A stretch of 64,000 nt of DNA, from positions 62,001 through 126,000 of the forward strand of contig NZ_JAGGPM010000007.1 in NCBI RefSeq assembly GCF_018613835.1. Direction: 5' to 3'. Below the pieces are notes generated by a model, which was not told the origin of the DNA, did no database searches, and was given only the letters and a program-made list of their open reading frames with translations. The stretch's first letter is position 1. The number at the start of each line of letters is the position of its first letter. The stretch comes from Arthrobacter sp. ISL-5. GTDB taxonomy: Bacteria > Actinomycetota > Actinomycetes > Actinomycetales > Micrococcaceae. A program made the translations under genes and the position numbers. This document shows positions 49,156-57,730 of the stretch, piece by piece.

Positions 49156-50799
49156 ATGACTGCCATTACTGACCAGAGCACCACCACGATCAACCACTTC
49201 ATCAACGGCGCCGAGACTGCCGGCGAAGGCACCCGGACCCAGCCGGTCTACAACCCCGCCACGGGCGCGGTCAGCGGCGAGCTGCGGCTGGCCAACCGGG
49301 CCGACCTGGACAACACCGTCGCGGCGGCCCGCAAGGCCGCCGACTCCTGGGGCGACATCTCCCTGGCCAAGCGCACCGCGGTGCTGTTCAAGTTCCGCGA
49401 ACTCGTCGCCTCCCACGTTGACGAGCTCGCCGAGCTCATCACCGCCGAGCACGGCAAGGTCCTCTCCGACGCGAAGGGCGAGATCGGACGCGGCCTGGAG
49501 GTCATCGAGTTCGCCTGCGGCATCCCGCAGCTCCTGAAGGGCGACTACTCGGACCAGGTCTCCACCGGCATCGACGTCTTCTCCTTCCGCGAGCCGCTCG
49601 GCGTCGTCGCCGGCATCACCCCGTTCAACTTCCCGGTCATGGTGCCGCTGTGGATGGCACCGATGGCCATCGCCACCGGCAACGCCTTCATCCTCAAGCC
49701 CTCCGAGCGCGACCCCTCCGCCTCGATGCTGCTGGCCAAGCTGTGGAAGCAGGCCGGCCTGCCCGACGGCGTCTTCCAGGTCCTGCACGGCGACAAGGAA
49801 ACCGTTGACGGCCTCCTCACCCACCCGGACGTGGACGGCATCTCCTTCGTCGGTTCCACCCCGATCGCGCAGTACGTCCACGAGACCGCCACCAAGCACG
49901 GCAAGCGCGTCCAGGCCCTGGGCGGCGCGAAGAACCACGCCATTATCATGCCCGACGCCGACCTCGACAACGCGGCGGACCACTTGGCCGCCGCGGCCTT
50001 CGGCTCGGCCGGCGAACGCTGCATGGCCATCTCCGTGGCCGTCGCCGTCGGCGACGCCGCGGAGCTGCTGGTCAAGGAGGTCGAAGAGCGTGCCCTCGCC
50101 GTCAAGGTCGACAACGGCACAGCACCCGACGCCGAAATGGGACCGGTCATCACCCCCGCCTCCAAGGAACGCATCATCAGGATCGTCACCGAGGCCGAGC
50201 AGGCCGGCGCCGTCATGGTCGTGGACGGCCGCGACCTGGTGGTCCCCGGCCACGAAGGCGGTTTCTGGGTCGGGCCCACCGTCCTGGACCACGTCAAGAC
50301 CGAAATGACCGCCTACACCGAGGAAATCTTCGGACCGGTCCTCGTGGTGGTCCGCGTCGAGGACCTGGACGCCGGTATCGCCCTGATCAACTCCAACCCG
50401 TACGGCAACGGCACCGCCATCTTCACCTCCTCCGGCGCCTCCGCCCGCAAGTTCCAGCGCTCCGTGACCGTCGGCATGATCGGCATCAACGTGCCGCTGC
50501 CCGTCCCGGTGGCCTACCACTCCTTCGGCGGCTGGAAGGCCTCGCTGTTCGGCGACAAGCACATCTACGGCCCCGAAGGCGTGTCCTTCTACACCCGCGG
50601 CAAGGTGGTCACCTCCCGCTGGCCCGAGCCCACCCACGCCTCCGGCGCCTCCTACAACTTCCCCTCCCACGCCGACGACAGCCACGCCGTGCGCCACGAC
50701 GGCATCGCAGAGGGGCTCCCGGACGAACTCGCCGGGGGAGAGGACGCCGTTCCCGGACGCGCCGACGACGACACAGAAGGCCGCGGGCGGCGAGACTGA
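49156..50799 (+). CDS. iolA: methylmalonate-semialdehyde dehydrogenase (CoA-acylating)
   Basis: A 547-residue aldehyde dehydrogenase turning malonic semialdehyde to acetyl-CoA at the end of the pathway. Motifs: GVVAGITPFNFPVMVPLWM, KPSERDPSASM, GSTPIAQYVHE, catalytic Cys in SAGERCMAISVAVAVG and ETAYTEEIFGPV-like TEMTAYTEEIFGPVLVVVR. Normal length is about 500; the extra ~47-residue acidic tail (HADDSHAVRHDGIAEGLPDE) is unusual. The symbol mmsA would fit equally. Confidence 0.95.
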   Translation: MTAITDQSTTTINHFINGAETAGEGTRTQPVYNPATGAVSGELRLANRADLDNTVAAARKAADSWGDISLAKRTAVLFKFRELVASHVDELAELITAEHGKVLSDAKGEIGRGLEVIEFACGIPQLLKGDYSDQVSTGIDVFSFREPLGVVAGITPFNFPVMVPLWMAPMAIATGNAFILKPSERDPSASMLLAKLWKQAGLPDGVFQVLHGDKETVDGLLTHPDVDGISFVGSTPIAQYVHETATKHGKRVQALGGAKNHAIIMPDADLDNAADHLAAAAFGSAGERCMAISVAVAVGDAAELLVKEVEERALAVKVDNGTAPDAEMGPVITPASKERIIRIVTEAEQAGAVMVVDGRDLVVPGHEGGFWVGPTVLDHVKTEMTAYTEEIFGPVLVVVRVEDLDAGIALINSNPYGNGTAIFTSSGASARKFQRSVTVGMIGINVPLPVPVAYHSFGGWKASLFGDKHIYGPEGVSFYTRGKVVTSRWPEPTHASGASYNFPSHADDSHAVRHDGIAEGLPDELAGGEDAVPGRADDDTEGRGRRD

Positions 50800-50861
50800 G
50801 CCCGTTCCCACGGACTCCAACATAGGCCAGTGCAAGTCGACAAGAGAAAGACAAAGCTGTC

Positions 50862-51779
50862 ATGACTGAAGTAGAAAACAAGCTGATCATCGGCACGGCA
50901 CCGGACTCCTGGGGAGTCTGGTTCCCGGACGACCCCAAGCAGACCCCGTGGGAGCGGTTCCTCGACGAAGTGGCCGAGTCCGGCTACAAGTGGATCGAGC
51001 TGGGCCCGTACGGCTACCTGCCGAACGACCCCGCGCGGCTGGTGGAGGAGCTCAAGCAGCGCGACCTGAAGGTCACCGCAGGAACGGTTTTCACCGCCTT
51101 CCACCGCGGGCTGGACCAGTGGGAGACGGCCTGGGAACCGGCACGCAAGGTAGCCGAGCTCACGGCCGCCATGGGCGGCGAGCACATCGTGGTCATCCCG
51201 GCAATGTGGCGCGATGACGTCACCGGCGAAGCGGTGGAAAGCGGCCAGCTCACGGAGAAGGCCTGGAGTGACCTCTTCGCCGGGCACAACCGCCTGGGCA
51301 AGACACTGCTCGAGGACTTTGGGCTGAAGCAGCAGTTCCACTCGCACGCAGATTCCCACGTCGGGGCGCAGGAGGACATCGAGACCCTTCTGGGTGCCAC
51401 GGACCCGAAGTACCTGAACCTGTGCCTGGACACGGGCCACGCCGAATACTGCGGAGCCTCCAGCCTCGAGCTAATCAAGAACTACCCGGACCGCATCGGC
51501 TACCTGCACTTGAAGCAGATCAACCCGGACATCCTCAAGAAGGTCAATGAGGAGAACATGACCTGGGCCGCGGCAAACCTCGCCGGCGTCATGACCGAGC
51601 CGCCGAACGGGCTGCCGGACCTGCGCGCCGTCATCGAGGCCGTGGAGGCCCTCAACCGCCCCATCTTCGGCATCGTGGAACAGGACATGTACCCGGTGGC
51701 CTTCGACGTTCCCATGCCGATCGCCAAGCGCACCCGCAACTACCTGCTGTCCTGCGGCTCCCGCACGGCCGTCAACTAA
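50862..51779 (+). CDS. iolE: myo-inosose-2 dehydratase
   Basis: A 305-residue TIM-barrel (AP endonuclease-2-like) enzyme that dehydrates 2-keto-myo-inositol. Motifs GTAPDSWGVWFPDDPKQTPW, SGYKWIELGPYGYLP, metal-binding residues in QFHSHADSHVG, CLDTGHAEYCG and LHLKQINPDI. ATG 50862 follows GAGAAAGAC. It lies between iolA and iolG in the operon. Confidence 0.95.
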   Translation: MTEVENKLIIGTAPDSWGVWFPDDPKQTPWERFLDEVAESGYKWIELGPYGYLPNDPARLVEELKQRDLKVTAGTVFTAFHRGLDQWETAWEPARKVAELTAAMGGEHIVVIPAMWRDDVTGEAVESGQLTEKAWSDLFAGHNRLGKTLLEDFGLKQQFHSHADSHVGAQEDIETLLGATDPKYLNLCLDTGHAEYCGASSLELIKNYPDRIGYLHLKQINPDILKKVNEENMTWAAANLAGVMTEPPNGLPDLRAVIEAVEALNRPIFGIVEQDMYPVAFDVPMPIAKRTRNYLLSCGSRTAVN

Positions 51780-51814
51780 CGGCCGCCAGGCACCTGAAAC
51801 GTAAGGAAAAAACA

Positions 51815-52828
51815 ATGACTGAAACCCTTCGCGTCGCCGTCATCGGCGCCGGCCGCATGGGCGCGGACCACATCCAGCGGCTCAACACGCGCATCCACGG
51901 CGCTGAAGTCGCCGCCGTCGTCGACGTCGACCTCGCCCGTGCGCAGGCCGCCATCGAAGGCATCCCCGGCGCGGTGGCCCTGGCCGATGCCGAGGAGGCC
52001 CTCAACAACGGTGACGTCAACGCCGTCCTGATCGCCACGCCCGGCTTCCTGCACGAGGACATCCTGCTCAGGGCAATCGCGAAGGACATCCCCATCCTCT
52101 GCGAAAAGCCGCTCACTCCGGATGCCGAATCGTCCTGGAAGATCGTCCAGGCCGAGGAGAAACTGGGCCGCAAGCGCATCCAAGTGGGCTTCATGCGCCG
52201 CTTCGACGCCGAATACGCCGCGCTCGGCTCCATCATCCGCGAGGGCGACCTCGGCGAACTGCTGATGCTGCACCACCAGCACCGCAACCCGACCACCCCT
52301 GCCGGCTTCACCAACGAGATGCTGATCAACGATTCGGTGGTGCACGAGTTCGACGCCATCCGCTTCTTCACCGGCGAGGAAATCACCAGCGTCCAGGTCC
52401 GCCTGGGCAAGGCCACGAGGAATGCCCCGGCCGGCCAGCACGATCCCCAGCACGTCCTGATCGAGACCGAATCCGGAGTCCTCGCCGACGTCGAAATCTA
52501 CGTCAACGCCAAGTTCGGCTACGAAGTGGCCACCCAGGCCTCCTTCGAAGACGGCATCGTCAACATCGGCGGCGACAAGGGTCCCTACACCCGCAGCGCC
52601 GGCCGCTGGGGCGGCAACGTCACCCCCGGCTTCGAAGAGCGTTTCGGCGCGGCGTACGACGTCGAAATCCAGTCCTGGGTGGACGCTGCGGCCCGCGGTG
52701 AAATCGGCGGCCCCACCGCCTGGGACGGCTACGCCACCGCAGCATGCTGCGAAGCCGGCGTCGAAGCTCAGAAGAACGGCCAAAAGGTCGCCGTGAAGCT
52801 GAACGCGAAGCCCGCCCTCTACAGCTAG
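51815..52828 (+). CDS. iolG: inositol 2-dehydrogenase
   Basis: A 337-residue Gfo/Idh/MocA oxidoreductase that oxidises myo-inositol to 2-keto-inositol with NAD. Rossmann fingerprint VAVIGAGRMGADHI; the family EKP motif in ILCEKPLTPDA; the catalytic His in INDSVVHEFDAIRFFTGEE. C-terminal substrate domain includes ADVEIYVNAKFGYEV. SD AAGGAA lies before ATG 51815. One of two dehydrogenases in the locus, the second being at 61869. Confidence 0.93.
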   Translation: MTETLRVAVIGAGRMGADHIQRLNTRIHGAEVAAVVDVDLARAQAAIEGIPGAVALADAEEALNNGDVNAVLIATPGFLHEDILLRAIAKDIPILCEKPLTPDAESSWKIVQAEEKLGRKRIQVGFMRRFDAEYAALGSIIREGDLGELLMLHHQHRNPTTPAGFTNEMLINDSVVHEFDAIRFFTGEEITSVQVRLGKATRNAPAGQHDPQHVLIETESGVLADVEIYVNAKFGYEVATQASFEDGIVNIGGDKGPYTRSAGRWGGNVTPGFEERFGAAYDVEIQSWVDAAARGEIGGPTAWDGYATAACCEAGVEAQKNGQKVAVKLNAKPALYS

Positions 52829-52838
52829 GAAGAAGTTG

Positions 52839-52864
52839 AAGGGGCTGGCCCTGGCCGGCCCCTT
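52839..52864 (+). terminator. intra-operon hairpin between iolG and iolH
   Basis: AAGGGGCTGGCC (52839-52850) pairs with GGCCGGCCCCTT (52853-52864). It sits 11 bases after the iolG stop and could attenuate or stabilise the upstream mRNA. Confidence 0.5.
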
Positions 52865-52917
52865 CCCGTCGTTCCGGTCCTACGCACAACTGACTGATCC
52901 ACAATGGAGTGTTCCAC

Positions 52918-53790
52918 GTGAAAATCGCACTTGACCCTACCCCGTTCCACCACTCGCACAGCCTGCTCGAATTCCCCCGGGTGGTGGCGGACCTCGGCTA
53001 CAAGTACATGCAGATGACCCCGCACGCCGACTTCATCCCGTTCTACAACCACCCGAAGGCCGACGACGAACTGGTGGGCCAGCTCAACAAGGCCTGCAAG
53101 GACGCCGGGATCGAGATCGCCTCGATCCTCCCCGTGCTCCGCTGGTCCGGTCCGGATGAGGACGCCCGCGAAGCAGCCGTGCGCTACTGGAAGCGCGCCA
53201 TCCAGATCGCCGTGGACCTGGGCGTCAGCACCATGAACACTGAATTCAGCGGCCGCCCGGAGAAGGCCGAGGAATCCGAGCGTGCCTTCTACCGCTCCAT
53301 GGAAGAGCTGCTGCCCATCATCGAGCGCGAAGGCATCGACCTCCTGATCGATCCGCACCCGGACGACTTCGTGGAGGAGGGCCTGGCCGCCATCCGCGTC
53401 ATCCGCGGCCTGAACTCCAAGAACGTGGGCCTGGTCTACGTGGCCTCGCACAGCTTCCACATGAAGAACGCGCCCCTGGACATCATGCGCGCCGCGGGGG
53501 ACAAGCTCCGCCTGGTCCACGTCGCGGACACCATGGACCACCACGCCTCGCACGGCCTGCGCTACATCACCAACCCGCCCGGCAACCCGGTGCGCGTGCA
53601 CCAGCACCTGAAGATCGGCGACGGCGACGTCAACTGGGAAGAGTTCTTCGGCGGCCTGCAGGAAATCGGCTTCCTGGACCGTGACAACACGGTCATGGTG
53701 TCCAGCGTATTCGCCGAAGACGAGAACGCCGCGGACGTTTCCCGCTACCAGCTCGACACGATGAACAACTACATCGCCAAGGCACGGTAG
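52918..53790 (+). CDS. iolH: IolH-like sugar phosphate isomerase/epimerase
   Basis: A 290-residue TIM-barrel protein. MKIALDPTPFHHSHSLLEFP is the IolH N-terminus; metal ligands are suggested in TMNTEFSGRPE, LLIDPHPDDF, VHVADTMDH and the C-terminal Glu region. It is the last gene of the main iol operon. The precise reaction of IolH is not firmly established. The GTG at 52918 is chosen because GGAG is eight bases upstream; the alternative at 52909 overlaps that site. Confidence 0.9.
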   Translation: MKIALDPTPFHHSHSLLEFPRVVADLGYKYMQMTPHADFIPFYNHPKADDELVGQLNKACKDAGIEIASILPVLRWSGPDEDAREAAVRYWKRAIQIAVDLGVSTMNTEFSGRPEKAEESERAFYRSMEELLPIIEREGIDLLIDPHPDDFVEEGLAAIRVIRGLNSKNVGLVYVASHSFHMKNAPLDIMRAAGDKLRLVHVADTMDHHASHGLRYITNPPGNPVRVHQHLKIGDGDVNWEEFFGGLQEIGFLDRDNTVMVSSVFAEDENAADVSRYQLDTMNNYIAKAR

Positions 53791-53841
53791 CCACCGCCCT
53801 ACTTCAAGCAGCTCGCCGCGAAATAAGTCCGGCGGCTACAG

Positions 53842-53942
53842 AGCCCCGCCCCGAATCACCCAACTAGCTCGCATTAGAGGTCGTTTTGAGCCCTCATAAC
53901 GACCTCTAATGCGAGTCAGTTGGGTCGTCATGGGGCGGGGCT
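53842..53942. repeat. dispersed palindromic repeat, copy 2, nested in a longer stem
   Basis: Inner palindrome with arms CCCAACTAGCTCGCATTAGA and TCTAATGCGAGTCAGTTGGG joined by GGTCGTTTT/ATAACGACC around GAGCCCT. An outer stem AGCCCCGCCCC (53842-53852) pairs with GGGGCGGGGCT (53932-53942). It lies between convergent genes and shares its inner sequence with 43379-43442. Confidence 0.85.
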
Positions 53943-53973
53943 TTCGTACGTGCGGGCGGCTACCTCGCAGCGG

Positions 53974-54423
53974 CTAGACGCCGGCCTGCAGCCGGGGGAG
54001 GGCGTCCACCAGCGGCGCCAGCTCGGGGACGTCCTGGGCCTCGGCGAGGGCGCGTTCCAGGGTGGCGTCGTGGGTGGGGCGTGCCTCCTCTAGCAGCTTG
54101 ATCCCGTTGCCCGTGAGTTCGGTGTAGATGCCGCGGCGGTCGTCGGCGCACAGGATGCGCGTCAGCAGCCCGCGGTCCTCCAGCCGGTTCACCAGCCGCG
54201 TCGTGGCACTCGCGCTCAGCGCCGTTGCCCGGGCCAGCTGCTGCATGCGCATGTGCCAGCCGTCCTGCCGGCTGAGCGCATCCAGCACCGTGTACTCCAC
54301 GACGGACAGCTGCGCCTGGGCCTGCAGCGAGCGTTCGAGTTCCGCTTCGATCAGGCCGTGCAGCGCCGCCAGGGTTCGCCATCCCTGCGCGCGCACTTCC
54401 ACGGCGTCGTCCTTGATGCCCAT
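53974..54423 (-). CDS. MarR-family regulator
   Basis: A 149-residue winged-helix dimer. Recognition region QLARATALSASATTRLVNRL, wing with LCADDRRGIYTELTGNG, and N- and C-terminal dimerisation helices. It is divergent from an MFS drug-efflux-type gene and likely represses it and itself from the shared 159-base region. Start ATG 54423 with AGGAGG upstream. Confidence 0.92.
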   Translation of the reverse strand: MGIKDDAVEVRAQGWRTLAALHGLIEAELERSLQAQAQLSVVEYTVLDALSRQDGWHMRMQQLARATALSASATTRLVNRLEDRGLLTRILCADDRRGIYTELTGNGIKLLEEARPTHDATLERALAEAQDVPELAPLVDALPRLQAGV

Positions 54424-54478
54424 CGTTCTCCTCCTTCAGCATGCCCGGCACTTAAAGCGGGGCAGCTTAAATAATTAG

Positions 54479-54510
54479 TTGTTTGCGCGGTGTATCTGCT
54501 TGTGCAACAA
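54479..54510. promoter_or_regulatory. candidate MarR operator
   Basis: TTGTTTGC (54479-54486) and GCAACAA (54504-54510) are inverted half sites in the AT-richer centre of the divergent marR/MFS region. The spacing (17 bases) is longer than typical, so they may be two sites. Confidence 0.4.
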
Positions 54511-54582
54511 TGAATAACGCGTCTGCAACTACTAGCGTACGCGCCCTACCCCATTCCGTACAGCTTCCTAAGGAGCGACTCC

Positions 54583-55827
54583 ATGCCTGTTGGCCTGATT
54601 GCCCTCGCCCTCGGCGGGTTCGGCATCGGACTCACCGAGTTCGTCATCATGGGCCTGCTGCCCGAAGTAGCCGCAGACTTCCGGGTCAGCGAAGCTTCGG
54701 CCGGCTGGCTGATCTCCGGCTACGCGCTCGCCGTCGTGGTCGGAGCGCTGGGGCTGACCGCCGCGGTGACCCGCTTTGAGCGGAAACCCGTGCTGGCCGT
54801 CCTGCTCGTCCTGTTCATCGCCGGCAACCTCATCTCCGCCGCAGCCCCCGACTACTGGACCATGATGATCGGCCGCATCGTGGCCGCCCTGGCGCACGGC
54901 GCCTTCTTCGGCATCGGCGCGGTGGTGGCAGCAGGCATGGTGGCGCCCACCAAGAAGGCCGGAGCCATCGCCATCATGTTCACCGGCCTGACCGCCGCCA
55001 ATGTGCTGGGCGTTCCCTTCGGCACCATGCTGGGCCAGGCAGCCGGCTGGCGCTCAACGTTCTGGGCCATCACCGGCATCGGCGTACTGGCCCTCGCCGG
55101 CATCCTGGCCCTCGTACCGAAGGCCGGCCACGGCGACACCGCGTCCGGCAGCCTGCGGAGCGAACTGCGTGCATTCCGCTCAGGCCAGGTCTGGCTGTCG
55201 ATCCTGGTCACCATCCTTGGCTACGGCGGCATGTTCGGCGCCTTCACCTACATCGCCTTCACCCTCACCGAGATCTCCGGATTCTCCGCCTCCACCGTTC
55301 CGTGGCTGCTGATCGTGTTCGGCGTGGGCCTCTTCATCGGCAACACGCTCGGAGGCAAGGCCGCCGACCGGAACGTTGACCGCACGCTTCTCGTCGTTCT
55401 GTCGGTCCTCGTGCTGGTTCTCGTGGCCTTCGCCCTGACGGCCGGAAACCAGCCCCTGACCATTGCCTCGATGGTGCTGATGGGCGGCTTCGGCTTCGCC
55501 ACCGTCCCGGGCCTGCAGATGCGGGTCATGAAATACGCCTACGGCGCCCCCACCCTCGCGTCCGGCGCCAACATCGGCGCGTTCAACGTGGGCAACGCCC
55601 TGGGCGCCTGGCTGGGCGGCGTGACCATCAGCGCCGGCCTGGGCTACACGTCGCCCATCTGGGCCGGTGCCGGCATCACGCTGCTGGGCCTGGCCGTCAT
55701 GGCCATCGCCGCGGCGAAGGCCCCCGCCGCCAACGCTCACGCAGATTCCGTGGGGTCGGATGCCAAAGCTCTCGCAGATTCCGTCGGGTCCGCCACCAAC
55801 GCTGCCGCACTGCCGGCCGTCCGCTGA
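54583..55827 (+). CDS. MFS transporter (DHA1/AraJ-like)
   Basis: A 414-residue 12-helix permease. Motif A-like region between helices 2 and 3 (GALGLTAAVTRFERKPVL), EFVIMGLLPEVAADFRVSEA at the N-terminus and AHGAFFGIGAVVAAGMV are typical of AraJ/YdhP-type sugar or drug efflux proteins. A short Ala/Ser/Asp repeat tail (HADSVGSDAKALADSVGSAT) follows the last helix. Regulated by the adjacent MarR, by position. Substrate unknown. Confidence 0.92.
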   Translation: MPVGLIALALGGFGIGLTEFVIMGLLPEVAADFRVSEASAGWLISGYALAVVVGALGLTAAVTRFERKPVLAVLLVLFIAGNLISAAAPDYWTMMIGRIVAALAHGAFFGIGAVVAAGMVAPTKKAGAIAIMFTGLTAANVLGVPFGTMLGQAAGWRSTFWAITGIGVLALAGILALVPKAGHGDTASGSLRSELRAFRSGQVWLSILVTILGYGGMFGAFTYIAFTLTEISGFSASTVPWLLIVFGVGLFIGNTLGGKAADRNVDRTLLVVLSVLVLVLVAFALTAGNQPLTIASMVLMGGFGFATVPGLQMRVMKYAYGAPTLASGANIGAFNVGNALGAWLGGVTISAGLGYTSPIWAGAGITLLGLAVMAIAAAKAPAANAHADSVGSDAKALADSVGSATNAAALPAVR

Positions 55828-55858
55828 ACCAGCCGACCACCACACAGGAGGAACTCCC

Positions 55859-56704
55859 ATGAACACCGGCCATGCCACCACCCCGATCCCCACCGTCACG
55901 CTCAACAACGGCGTCCGCATGCCGCAGCTCGGCTTCGGCGTCTTCCAGGTGTCCGACGACGACACCACCGCCGCGGTCAGCGCGGCTTTGGCCGCCGGTT
56001 ACCGGAGCATCGATACGGCCGCTATCTACGGGAACGAAGCCGGAACCGGCCGTGCCCTGGCGGAATCCGGGATAGCCCGCGAGGAACTGTTCGTCACATC
56101 CAAGGTGTGGGTGGCCGACTTCGGCTACGACGCCACCCTCGCCGCCTACGAGTCGAGCCTGGAAAAGCTGGGCCTCGAGTACCTGGACCTCTACCTCATC
56201 CACTGGCCGGCACCGGCCACGGACGGCTACCTCGAGTCCTGGCGTGCCCTGGAAAAGCTGCTCCGGGACGGCCGTGTCAGGGCGATCGGCGTTTCCAACT
56301 TCCTGCCGGAGCACCTGGAGAAAGTGGTCGGCCTGGGCGGAACCGTCCCGGCGGTCAACCAGGTGGAGCTGCATCCGGCGCTCCAGCAGGGGGACGTCGC
56401 CGGGTCCAACGCGGCCCACGGCGTCGCCACCGAGGCGTGGAGCCCGCTGGCGCAGGGTGCCGTGCTGGGGGAGCCCTCCGTCACCGCCATCGCCGCGGAC
56501 CACGGTGTCACGCCCGCCCAGGTAATCCTCCGCTGGCACCTGCAGCAGGGCCGCATCATCATCCCCAAGTCGGTCACTCCGGCGCGGATCCGCGAGAACC
56601 TGGACGTGTTCGGCTTTGAGCTGGCGGACACTGAGCTGGCGGCCATCGATGCCCTCGAGCGCGACGGCCGGACCGGCCCGCACCCGGCCGAGTTCAACGG
56701 GTAA
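55859..56704 (+). CDS. aldo/keto reductase
   Basis: A 281-residue NADPH-dependent (beta/alpha)8 reductase of the AKR5 (2,5-diketo-gluconate reductase-like) type. Catalytic tetrad visible: D in YRSIDTAAIYGNE, Y in the same motif, K in FVTSKVWVADFG, H in DLYLIHWPAPA. C-terminal cofactor motif IIIPKSVTPARIREN. AGGAGG seven bases before ATG 55859. Follows the MFS gene by 31 bases, and likely in its operon. Confidence 0.93.
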   Translation: MNTGHATTPIPTVTLNNGVRMPQLGFGVFQVSDDDTTAAVSAALAAGYRSIDTAAIYGNEAGTGRALAESGIAREELFVTSKVWVADFGYDATLAAYESSLEKLGLEYLDLYLIHWPAPATDGYLESWRALEKLLRDGRVRAIGVSNFLPEHLEKVVGLGGTVPAVNQVELHPALQQGDVAGSNAAHGVATEAWSPLAQGAVLGEPSVTAIAADHGVTPAQVILRWHLQQGRIIIPKSVTPARIRENLDVFGFELADTELAAIDALERDGRTGPHPAEFNG

Positions 56705-56712
56705 GCCGGACG

Positions 56713-57615
56713 CTAGTCGCGGAACGGCAGCCGGGGATCCACGTCCTGGCCTTCCCAGCTCTGGCGGACCCATCCGTGGTGGGGATCGTCGCTGATGAGC
56801 CAGTCGCGGACGCGGCCGGGCCCGGCCATGACGTTGAGGTAGTACATGTCGTAGCCGGGCGCGGCCATCGCCGGACCGTGCCAGCCGTAAGGGACCAGGA
56901 CCACGTCGCCCGTGCGGACCTCGGCGGCGACATCGATGGGGCGCTCGTCCGAGGCGTACACCCGCTGGTAGCCGATGGCATCCGCGTCGTCCCCGGGGCC
57001 GGCAATGCCGGGTAGGTCGGCCACGCGGGTCTCGAAATAGTAGATCTCCTCGAGGCGCGTCTCGCCCTCCTTCTCCTCGTCGTGCTTGTGGGGAGGGTAG
57101 GAGGACCAGTTGCCGGCCGGGGTGATCACCTCGCACACAATGAAGCGGTCCGCCTCCAGCGCCGCCGGGGTACCAAAATTGTGGACCTGGCGCGAGCAGT
57201 TTCCGGCGCCGCGCAGTTCCACGGGGGTCTCCGCCGCAGTGATCAGGCGCGTGGGGTACTGGACCTTGGCGGGCGCCGTGGCGACGGCGACCCGGCCGCC
57301 GTCGGACGAACTGACCGTGACTGCCTTCTCCGTTCCGGAATACAGCACATCGGTGGGGCCGCTGAAGACGCCGGCGCGGCCGGCCAGCTGGTACTTCTCA
57401 CCGCCCACGCTCACCGTAAAGGCTCCGCTGAGCGGAATCACGATCCGTTCCTCGCCCGCGGCGGGGAGTTCGACGGCGGCACCCGGGGCCAGCGTTGCCA
57501 CCTTCAGTCCCGTGTGTGCCCAACCGTCCACGCGGAGTGTGGAGTCCGCCGTCCCCAGCGAAACGTCCCAGCAGCCTTCGGCTGCGCTGCCCAGCGGATA
57601 TACCCAATCGGCCAT
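56713..57615 (-). CDS. iolB: 5-deoxy-glucuronate isomerase
   Basis: A 300-residue bicupin enzyme converting 5-deoxyglucuronate to DKG, between IolD and IolC. Family features: EERIVIPLSGAFTVSVGGEK, FIVCEVITPAGNWSSYPPHK followed by HDEEKEG (metal-binding His/Glu), YYFETR, and DVVLVPYGWHGPAMAAPGYD. It is separate from the main iol operon and convergent with the aldo/keto reductase. ATG 57615 follows AAAGAGAAC. The gntR gene lies upstream on the same strand. Confidence 0.95.
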   Translation of the reverse strand: MADWVYPLGSAAEGCWDVSLGTADSTLRVDGWAHTGLKVATLAPGAAVELPAAGEERIVIPLSGAFTVSVGGEKYQLAGRAGVFSGPTDVLYSGTEKAVTVSSSDGGRVAVATAPAKVQYPTRLITAAETPVELRGAGNCSRQVHNFGTPAALEADRFIVCEVITPAGNWSSYPPHKHDEEKEGETRLEEIYYFETRVADLPGIAGPGDDADAIGYQRVYASDERPIDVAAEVRTGDVVLVPYGWHGPAMAAPGYDMYYLNVMAGPGRVRDWLISDDPHHGWVRQSWEGQDVDPRLPFRD

Positions 57616-57730
57616 GGATGTGTTCTCTTTCAGATCGTGTCGGTTGCGCGCCGGGCATCGAAGTGCCCGGCGCCGGACGTGTTTACCGCTGGCGCTGCTT
57701 ACCGCTGGCTCCGTCTAACGCTGCATGTGC

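Noticed and set aside
49141..50835. 564-codon open frame opposite iolA
   Set aside because: Antisense shadow of a well-supported dehydrogenase; no domain seen.
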